Assembly: GCA_037693485.1 (NCBI GenBank)
Contig: CM075350.1
Coordinates: 63,344,001 to 63,408,000 of the forward strand
Source: Kitagawia praeruptora
Taxonomy: Eukaryota; Streptophyta; Magnoliopsida; Apiales; Apiaceae
Reading direction: 5' to 3'
Length of the DNA stretch: 64,000 nt
Shown here: positions 56,393 through 64,000 of the stretch, piece by piece
How positions within the stretch are numbered: the stretch's first letter is position 1
How the letters are laid out: each line of letters begins with the position of its first letter
The notes under the pieces: generated by a model
Seen by the model: the letters and a program-made list of their open reading frames with translations, nothing else
Database searches by the model: none
Told to the model about the DNA's origin: nothing
Made by a program: the position numbers and the translations under genes

Positions 56393-57677
56393 TGTTCATG
56401 TGTATTTTTACGAAGTTCGTTCACAGGGAAGGACTGATATCAATACCAATTTCAAGTCTTTTATTTCTTACAATCTAGAAGTGTGGTGAAATATTATGGT
56501 GGTTTGTTGGTAACTAAAGTAAACTAATTATAAGCAAGTAAAACTAAGTTTTATTGATGAGGAGAAACAACCCGAGAACTAGGATTCTTCAATTGGTTCA
56601 ATGATGTTGATGTAATGCGATATAAATTTCTCGTACTTAGCTAAAAACAATTCTTCTAAACTTTATAATGTTCTCTCCCAAGATACAAGATAGTGTCTAC
56701 AACCTATCTTAAAAGTCACTCCCATGATCAATTGAAATACAATTCTAAACTATTAAGACCCAAGAATTATAAGTTTCATAGTCCTCGTATTAATCTCCCG
56801 ATTCAATAATTGAAATATGTCTACCAAATCATGAACAAGAATTATGAATCCTCTCCCAATTCGTCACAATTCCTAAAGATACAATTAAAGGTTAGCTACT
56901 CCCTTAATTGGGTTAAGCCCTCAATGATAGATTAACAAAAGTAGAGAATTCGCATCACAATCAAACAAACATATATCACCAACGAATACTACCTAATCCT
57001 CGGATTAGAGAATTAGTTACCCATGCTAGATAAAGAAAACAAGCATATATTAATGGGCAAAATCATTGTTACAAAAGAATAGAGTAAAGAAAATACAACT
57101 TGAAGAATCACTTAAAGCTTGGATGGAATCCCTTCAATCCTTGCTCTATAATCCTCTCTCTCTTGACGTCCAATATATACCATCGAAAAACCCTAATAAT
57201 AACTTATATATATGAATGGGCTCTTTTAAGTGTTTTAAAAGATGTAAAAATATATTACAAAACCAATTAAGAAACCCTTAAAATTCCAATTTTCGTCAGA
57301 GCTCAAGGCCTTGAGATTCAGAGTAAAGGCCTTGAGTTTCGCTACTGTTCATGTAAAGGCCTTGAGAGTTTCAATGTAAAGGCCTTGAGTTTGCCTCTGT
57401 TTAGCTAAAGGCCTTGATTTGTTGAGTAAAGGCATTGACTACTTCACTGAAAATTATTGAACATCTTCTTGTCTCTAACCAAAATATTACTTCTTCGTTG
57501 CATCTCTTCCAACGATCATTTCTATCGTCTATTACCTACAATCACCAAGAAAATGTAGATCAGCACCATTCAAATAATCAACCACTACTACTATTAATCA
57601 AGGACAATTTCATTATAAAACAAGTAGAAATGAGGTTATATTTGATATAAAAACTTGTATATATTTAGCGTGTATCA
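56393..57677 (-). repeat. 3' LTR of a Ty3 element (boundaries approximate)
   Basis: On minus the LTR begins TGATACACGCTAAATATATA at 57677, directly after the purine-rich GTTAAGTTGGGGGGTATT, the standard layout of polypurine tract and 3' LTR in plant Ty3 elements. The outer end is placed near TGTTCATGTGTATTT at 56393. It contains an array of AAGGCCTTGAG motifs at 57303-57450. No coding sequence. Confidence 0.7.
57303..57450. repeat. Array of AAGGCCTTGAG motifs in the LTR
   Basis: Seven copies of (TA)AAGGCCTTGA(G/T), spaced about 20-30 bases, in under 150 bp. The core AAGGCCTT is a perfect palindrome. Spacers are unrelated to one another. Confidence 0.9.
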
Positions 57678-58714
57678 AATACCCCCCAACTTAACATTTG
57701 CTTGTCCTCGAGTAAACTAATATAATATAACTATATAAAATTAACTACTATCACTTCCGTTGGTGATCACAGTTGCATTTGGCATATGCAACAAGCCCTT
57801 TAAACCCCTAGGTAGCCCTAGTGGACGAGTGAGGTCTCGTGAGGGCCTATAGTGAATGTACCCACAAAATCCATCTAATTCATGCAAAAGATTGAATGCC
57901 AATACAACGCCACACACACAAGTCCTTTCATGCTCATCAACTTAATAATGAAAATGAATATGCAATGCCTTGGTGTCGAAGGTGCAAGTATTCACATAGT
58001 CTACTCAAAGAATATGCATAAGTCATCAAAAATCCATGTCAAGTGTAAGAATAAGTTGGTAACCATGCTAAGCCCATAAGAGTACATCTTTGAGTCAAAA
58101 CTTGGGATCTCATATGCAAAAGCAAATAATAACTCACCTTTCACTCACAAAAGAATATTCACTCAAGAACAACGGTAAGTGTATCACTCCATTCCAACAA
58201 AATCATAAGCATGCTTTACATTTGGTATCAATCTAACTTTAACACAATATACATCAATGATGATAATCAAAAGGTCTTTATTCGGGTTGTAATGGGGCTA
58301 GGGACAAGGTATATCAAGTAAAGCCAAACAAGGTGAAGTGTCAAAAGCTAGTACCCAACAAAATAAATGACTAAACTCCCTATCTATCATCCCCCACTTT
58401 GATTTTTTATTTATTCTCTTTCAACAAATAACTTGATTAGTCGAATGAAGAAGGATCATAGAAACATAAGTACGCTCTCATATAAATAATATTTTTTTAT
58501 CTGTTTTTTTTCTATTTTTTTTCGAGAGCTAAGGAAGTAATATATAAATAGATACACTGATCCCACATATTCTTATAAATTTCGACTAACAAGCAAACAA
58601 CCAAACCCAATATTTTCCCAAAGTAATGACCATCAATAAAACCCCCTTTTGCACACCTTAATACTCCCTCAAACCTCTACCAGCCTTTGACAATTTGGGT
58701 TCAAGTTAAAGTAA
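57678..58714 (-). mobile_element. 3' internal region of the same Ty3 element, truncated by SIRE-like copy 2
   Basis: Begins on minus with CGAGGACAAGCAAATGTTAA and the polypurine tract next to the LTR, wording typical of the untranslated region between pol and 3' LTR in Athila/Tat-type elements. The sequence is non-coding over about 1 kb and ends where the second SIRE-like LTR starts at 58715. The remainder of the element is probably beyond the window. Confidence 0.65.
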
Positions 58715-59999
58715 TGTTGAGTATTGAATACAGTAAAAGAATACAGAGGGGGGGGGTGAATGGATTCTTGAACTTTTCTTGTCTCGAGTCTATGTAGCAG
58801 ATAAGTGTTTGTGTGTACAAGGTGTAGGTGCGGATAAAGAACAACACAAGACACAATATCACTTTAATCTAATGTATTATTAGATAAAGGTTGCTACAAT
58901 CTGTGAATACAAATGATAGTATTCTCAGCTTCGTTTTTCTCAGAAAGATATAGCTTACAGTGTATGAAAAACTTGACTCACGAAAGTTGATGACTAAGGA
59001 AGTGAGGCTGTATCCTTAACATGGATACAACCTACTTACTACAAATGAGGTAGCTAAACAATTTACTTTCTAGTCTGTCTATCCTATTTGAGTAAGTGTC
59101 CAAACGGTTACAGATTTGACTTTGCAAAGCCTGTTCAGATCCACTTCTTTAGCCCTTTGTCTCTTCTATATCTCTCCAAGCTTCCTTGTAGGCTTTCCAG
59201 AGCACGTTACAGATTGTGGTCCATAAAGTGCATTGGCTTGTTGCAGGTTTCTGACTTGTACAATTTCTTCAGTATTTTGTCTCCAAGAATGTATTCGAGA
59301 AGTGACTAAGTAAGTGATTCGAGAACTAGAATTGACTTGATCGATAACTCTGAGTTCTCGAACACTGTTATATTAACATATCGAACCACTTCTCGAATAG
59401 CTCTTTTCCATCAGGATTCCTTGAGTTGTCGAATAGAACATTTGACTTATCGAATCCTCGAGATATCGAATAGCTTTCTGAGTCCTTGAGATATCGAATG
59501 GAACTTTGACTTGTTGACTCTTTGAGAACTCGAATACCACTTTGACTTGTTGACTTCTTGAGTTCTCGAATAGAGTAGTAGACATATCGAATCTCTGAGA
59601 TATCGAATGAGATATCGAACAGTGTATTCAGAGATATCGAATAGTGTCTTGAGATATCGAATCCCTGACTTCTCGAATGCTGGACTTCTCGAATAGACAA
59701 ATATACTTCTCGAATTGGTACTTTGGCAAATTCTTCATTTCTTCAAATCCCAACTGTGATTATTTGACAGTCTTTATCTTCTTGCTTGAGGCATGAACCT
59801 TGGAACTTCTTCAAGCATTATTCTTGACTCTATAAGTACAGTTACACAACTAGGATTTGGTGCCTATTATAAGTACAGAACAAGTAGAAACTCTACAACT
59901 AGAGGTTCTCTCAGTTAAGAGGTCATGTAGGTAATGCAGAGCATTACAAACAGTTAGGCTTGTTATTAGATGTATACAGGCATGCCTCTGTGACTAACA
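58715..59999 (-). repeat. 3' LTR of SIRE-like copy 2
   Basis: 1285 bp, TG...CA ends, with a run of nine G about 35 bases from the left end. The region 59280-59715 is filled with short TCGAAT-containing repeats. Open frames on minus in this region (59368-59700) are repeat artefacts. Confidence 0.85.
59280..59715. repeat. Array of TCGAATA / GAGATATCGAAT motifs in the LTR
   Basis: About twenty copies of TCGAA(T/C), most in the words GAGATATCGAATAG, ACTTCTCGAATAG, GAGTTCTCGAATAG or ACATATCGAA, separated by 10-25 variable bases. Many contain GATATC or TTCTCGAA palindromic cores. The repeats are too degenerate and irregularly spaced for a CRISPR or satellite. Confidence 0.9.
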
Positions 60000-60149
60000 A
60001 TCTCCCCCAAATTGTGAGTAAGACCCTTAGTCACAATTTCATGTCTAATAACAAGCCTATCATACATAAAGATAAATCTTGACAAGTACATGTATGAAAT
60101 TGATTGAATATTATTACAAAGAAAGAATTCTCACAGTTATGAAGAAATA

Positions 60150-61502
60150 CTAGCCATTTTCCTTTGATTCTCTTCCTTGAGATTTGGCTTGTAGATCTTC
60201 CTTTTCTTTTTCCTCCTTGGCTTTCTTTGCATCACTCATTGCCTGGATGATGTCTTCCATGGCAGTGAGTTCTTCAATGAGAGGTGAGCCAGATAGGTCT
60301 CTGATGACTTCATTCAGTTTTGCTTCAGAGTAAGAGCTAATGTAATCCATTCTAATCTTCACATTTCTGCCATATTTCATGTATTCCACAATGTAAGGAT
60401 TATACTTGACTCTGCATAACCCTTTAGCTCTCAATTCTTCAGCTTTGGCTTCTAGAGCAGCTAATTCTTCTTCTTTCTTTATCTTCAAGGCTTCATTCTT
60501 CTTTCTCAATTCTTCCTCATGATCTCTTTTCATCTTGATAAAAGTAGCTATCTCAATTTTCCACCTTCTCTCCTTTTCATTCTCAAGGTTGAGTAGCACC
60601 ATTGTTATTTGTTGATCATGTAACTTGCCCCATTGTTCACACATGCCTTGCTTGAATCTTTTGAATCTCCCATCATTGTATTTGAACTCCAGACAGTCAT
60701 CAACTATAGCTACATGATAGATTCTCTGAGCCAGTTGATATGCTATCTCATCTTCATCATAGTCTATGTTGAGACATGGCAAGTCTAGTCCAGGAATGAT
60801 TGTGAGTGCCTGAGATGTAGATGTTTTCACCTTTCTTGCCCTTCTGGCTGACATCTTCCATTTCAGCTTCTTTTCTTTGTTGCTTGAGAAAAATTTAAGA
60901 CCTTTGTCTTTGGACCATTATAGTATACCATTAGCAGTATGCTTTTTGATATACATAAGTGGTTTCTTGATTAGCATCTCCTTTTCTTGAGGTAGTGAAA
61001 CATTTGCAGAGGCCATGGAATTTGGCTTTTGTAGGTCACTACTAATAGTATTCACCCTAGACTTAGAGTCTTGTGTAGTGGTGAGGTTACTGTTAGCAAT
61101 GCCTATGGCTTGCTGTTTCACACTTGTCCTCTCATAGACTTTCCCTTGGTCCCTACCATCTTTCTTTTCTTTGTCATCTTTCTTCTTTTTCTTGTCATCA
61201 TCTCCCTTATCACTCCTGTGATGTCTTTTCCTCCCATCACTCCTATCCTCATCTTTGTCATTCTTATCTTTCCAAGACTTGGCAATCTCTGGAATTACAC
61301 CAGTTGCTATGAAGGATCTGAGGATGTGTAGTGCCTCTACTTCTTCTACATTTCTTGCTCCAGCCTTCTTTTGAAGTTGATCAGTGATTGCAATAATAAG
61401 TCTGTGATTTTGAGTTTTGAGATCATGAGGAATCACCAGTTGTTTAATATCATCAATTCTGGTGCCAGCTTGATAGACAATTGTCCATGGCTTCTTAAAC
61501 AC
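60150..61502 (-). pseudogene. Extra ORF of SIRE-like copy 2, N-terminally cut, one internal stop
   Basis: Two frames that are the same reading frame: upstream 61502-60921 (about 194 codons, with HLKTQNHRL-like start region and a Lys/Asp-rich stretch KGDDDKKKKKDDKEKKDGRD), then a single TAA at 60920-60918, then open to 60150. An ATG at 60854 starts the second part (234 residues: MSARRARKVKTSTSQALTII). The second part has a long coiled coil (KKEEELAALEAKAEELRAKG) and a Lys/Glu-rich C-terminus. The 5' end was removed by the insertion at 61554. It is positioned like the long extra ORF in copy 1; function unknown. Confidence 0.65.
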
Positions 61503-61553
61503 TTATGGGAGCCTAGAAGGTTGACCATTCCTCAGCTCATCATATAGACTCTT

Positions 61554-62899
61554 TGATAAGTGGATTTTATATCCACTTGGAACATTCTAAATTGGCTTAA
61601 ATTGATTGTCTTGGACTCAAGTTTCTTGTAGTTTTGATGTGTTTTACTTAGTTGTGCAGATTTACAAGAATGTTGATTAAGGTTGATGCTTCTATCGTTT
61701 TTGGAGATTAAATTGATTTAAATTCGGATTTTCTGGGACGGTTGCGCAGTCTACACTGTTTTGGCCATATCTGGAGTTCTATAAGTCCGATTTCAGCGAT
61801 CTTACTGCCCACGCGAAGCTTGAGAGATTTTCTACAACATGGAACAGGTGTTGCACGTGCAGGTTGCATGTGGAGAGAGCAAGCAGCACGACAAACAAAT
61901 GTTGGGAGCAGGGAAATTACTGTTTTGCCCTTTTCAAGTTCTAATTGTATTTTGGGCAGTTTTTAGCACCTTAATTAAATTCTAATTGTAATAGAAGGTA
62001 AATTATTGTTGGGCAAGAAATCCAGAGCCTATTTAAACACATCTTAGCATTGTAATTCGGGGGATCGCTTTATTATTATATCATAGCTTAGATCTGCAAG
62101 GGAGAACTTTTACTTTGAAGATTAAAGGTTTTTTCTCTTTTCTTATAATTATGTGTTCAATTTATAATTCTTGTTTTGTTAATTCAATTATGAGTGAGTA
62201 GATTATTAATCTAGGGTTAAGTTGAACCCTAGTTATGGTTGATGTGTGAATTTCCAATTCCCCCAATTTGATTGTTTAATTGCTCTTGCTTATTGAGTTG
62301 TATTAATTAACAATTACAAATCAGACGTGATAATGTGTATTGTTTGAACCAATATCTAATTATCAGCGAGAGTTGGATTTAGATGGTTGTGATTTATCCA
62401 ATAAGAACATGAAATTCTCCATGAGAATAGGTAGAATGAATTGTTAGGAAATTAGGATGCTGTGATTAATGTCTCTAAATTGCATGATACCATGAGAATA
62501 GGTTTGATTGTACTTTAATAGAAGCCATTAATACTCGAGAGGGGTTATTGGTATTTATAGGGCGCATCTTTCCTGTTGAGTATTGTATGATTAATTGGGG
62601 AGGAAATTCACGATTGCATTAATTCATGCTAGTGGGGATACTTAATTCTTGATACTATTAATATTTGATTTATATAAACACCATTCTCTTTAGTATAAAA
62701 TTAGTTTAATAATCTCTCAATATTTATTGTGTTACTTGCTTAGCCGAATTAAATCAGAAATAACTGGTGATTGATACGTTTATCTCTGTGGGATCGACTC
62801 TGACTTACCCTACTACATAGTTAGAAGGAATTGTTAGATATTATTATTTGATAGGCACGCGACAGCCTTGTCAAATTTTTGCACGCGACAGCCTTGTCA
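61554..62899 (+). repeat. 5' LTR of the Athila-like element
   Basis: Starts TGATAAGTGG; 3' boundary is ambiguous because a 26-bp segment (GCACGCGACAGCCTTGTCAA plus ATTTTT) is directly repeated at 62855 and 62881, spanning the LTR edge and the spacer before the primer site. 62899 is preferred because it leaves six bases before the primer site. Confidence 0.75.
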
Positions 62900-62905
62900 A
62901 ATTTT

Positions 62906-62923
62906 TGGCACCGCTGCCGGGGA
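62906..62923 (+). promoter_or_regulatory. Primer binding site (tRNA-Asp type)
   Basis: TGGCACCGCTGCCGGGGA differs by two bases from TGGCGCCGTTGCCGGGGA, the site complementary to the 3' end of plant tRNA-Asp used by many Athila/Tat elements. Confidence 0.85.
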
Positions 62924-63037
62924 CAAAGCAGTGTTAGATAAGTTAATTTTTGAATTGATTTAGCTAAGTTGTTTCATTGAGTTGCTTCGGCTTTTATTCC
63001 CTTGTTATTTGATCATCGTTTCTAGTTCTCTTGTTGC

Positions 63038-64000
63038 ATGCACACTCGAAGTTCAGGTACTGAAAATTTACTTGCTATTGATCCTGAAATTGAAGCTACA
63101 GCAAGAAGGCAAGCAGGCAAGCGAAGGAAAAACAAGGATAAGGAAGTTATGGGTGATACGACAGCTAAAGCTCTCAGGGAGCATGGTATGCCAGATGCTA
63201 CAGGCGTACTCTCCAGTATTGTCAGACCAGCAGTCACAGCTACACACTTTGAACTCAAGCCTCAGTTCATCCAATTCATCTCTAATGATTCTTTCGCAGG
63301 ATTGTCCACTGAAAATCCTGTTGATCATCTTGAGAGTTTTCTTGAAAAGTGTGATACAATAAAGCTGACTAATGTAAGTGATGAAGCTGTTAAGCTACGA
63401 TTATTTCCATTTTTTCTTCGAGATGCAGCAAAAGATTGGTTGAAGGATGAAGGACCAAACACGTTCACTACTTGGGATAGTCTTGCGAAGGCTTTTCTAC
63501 TAAAATTCTTCAGTCAGAAAAAGACTTCAAAGCTCAGGAATGAAATATCTAATTTTCATCAAGATGATGACGAGTCACTTCATGATGCTTGGAGAAAATT
63601 TAAGCGACTTCAAAGACAATGCCCTCACCATGGAATTCCTTACTGGTTGTTGATCCAAACATTCTATAATGGTTTAACACAAGAGTTTCGAAACTTTGTT
63701 GATGCTTCTTCTGGTGGTTCTATTATGAAGAAGAGTACTGAGGATGCGAAAGCTTTGTTAGACGAGATAGCGTCTAATGATAATTATCCATACAGTAATC
63801 GAAATCATCCTAAGAAAGGTGGTAAGTATGATGTTGATGCTCTAACCATGTTGAATACTACTATGTAGGCTATGGTCAAAAAGATTGAGCAATTGGATGC
63901 CAGAAGCACTCCATCTACTGTTGCTTCATGTGAGATATGTGGTGTTGTTGGACACACCAAGATTGCTTGTCAATACAATCCTTCTAGAATGGTAGTTGAA
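63038..64000 (+). pseudogene. Athila-like gag, interrupted by one stop, runs off the window
   Basis: ATG 63038 gives MHTRSSGTENLLAIDPEIEA. The retrotransposon gag domain covers residues about 75-235 (FAGLSTENPVDHLESFLEKC, VKLRLFPFFLRDAAKDWL, LAKAFLLKFFSQKKTSKLRN, CPHHGIPYWLLIQTFYNGL, GGSIMKKSTEDAKALLDEI). A TAG at 63866-63868 stops the frame at 276 codons. The same frame then continues to the window end with a CCHC zinc knuckle, CEICGVVGHTKIAC. The knuckle belongs to gag, so the TAG is most simply a nonsense mutation. Gag packages element RNA. Confidence 0.88.

Larger units (their letters stand above)
58715..61553 (-). mobile_element. SIRE-like Copia element, copy 2 (3' part), cut by the Athila-like element
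   Basis: 3' LTR 58715-59999 (TGTTGAGTATTGAATACAGT ... CTGTGACTAACA) is followed by ATCTCCCCCAAATTGTGAGT, on minus a purine tract GGGGGAGAT as in copy 1. Then comes an extra ORF on minus up to 61553, where the LTR at 61554 interrupts it. The LTR is unrelated in most of its sequence to copy 1 but shares the G-run near its start. The rest, including pol and gag, must lie beyond the window. Confidence 0.85.
61554..64000 (+). mobile_element. Athila-like Ty3/Gypsy retrotransposon (5' part)
   Basis: 5' LTR from 61554 (TGATAAGTGGATTTTATATC) to about 62899 (TTGTCA), followed by AATTTT and the tRNA-Asp-type primer site, then a gag frame from 63038. The first 540 bases of the LTR match the solo LTR at 5844; the second half is different. 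It is inserted in the extra ORF of SIRE-like copy 2 (target CTCTT at 61549-61553). The element continues beyond the window. Gag sequence and primer site fit Athila-type elements. Confidence 0.9.

Noticed and set aside
59280..59715. CRISPR-like array
   Set aside because: Repeat units are degenerate and irregularly spaced, the context is a plant LTR, and there are no cas genes.

Overview
The window is plant nuclear DNA, most likely from a eudicot with a large, repeat-rich genome. Evidence: one spliced nuclear gene (TFIIE alpha subunit, ten exons with plant-type short introns), plant lineages of LTR retrotransposons (Ty3 Tat and Athila-like, Copia SIRE/Maximus-like), Helitrons with an A|TC...CTAG|T signature, Mutator-like (MULE), hAT and Stowaway elements, and a short antisense match to plastid 16S rDNA. 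I see no bacterial-type operons, CRISPR arrays or tRNA genes. The species cannot be named from the sequence alone.

Layout. 1-5106: AT-rich intergenic DNA with a plastid-like fragment near 2 kb and two tandem Helitrons (2526-4640). 5112-19247: a Ty3/Gypsy Tat element on the minus strand with a perfect 5-bp target duplication (GGACT). It has decayed gag-pol on minus, a spliced antisense gene on plus, a 148-bp tandem array and a 216-bp palindrome between the two convergent units, and a solo LTR of another family inside its left LTR. 19524-20362: a hAT element with an 8-bp TSD. 20454-34134: a solo LTR split by a 12-kb SIRE-like Copia element (21010-33032). That element carries a very long extra ORF and a small plus-strand ORF with its own TATA box. 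34674-43412: a minus-strand Helitron whose 5' end is split by a complete MULE (35938-43387, 9-bp TSD). The MULE carries a spliced MuDR-type transposase gene and a convergent GRF zinc-finger gene, and its right inverted repeat is itself invaded by a solo LTR and a foldback element.

43413-46751: intergenic DNA with a small MULE-type MITE, a Stowaway MITE and a GC-rich compound hairpin. 46752-53396: the only recognisable host gene, TFIIE alpha (minus, 10 exons, 481 codons, all exon phases consistent). 53984-56160: a LINE remnant on minus. 56393-58714: LTR and 3' end of a Ty3 element, cut by a second SIRE-like element (58715-61553). That element is in turn cut by an Athila-like Ty3 element (61554 to window end) with a tRNA-Asp primer site and a gag gene.

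Most of the window is therefore nested transposon insertions around one housekeeping gene. The points most worth a second look are the two-gene MULE, the phase-consistent introns in the Tat antisense gene, the internal antisense promoter/ORF in the SIRE element, and the arrays of short palindromic motifs inside LTRs of three unrelated families.
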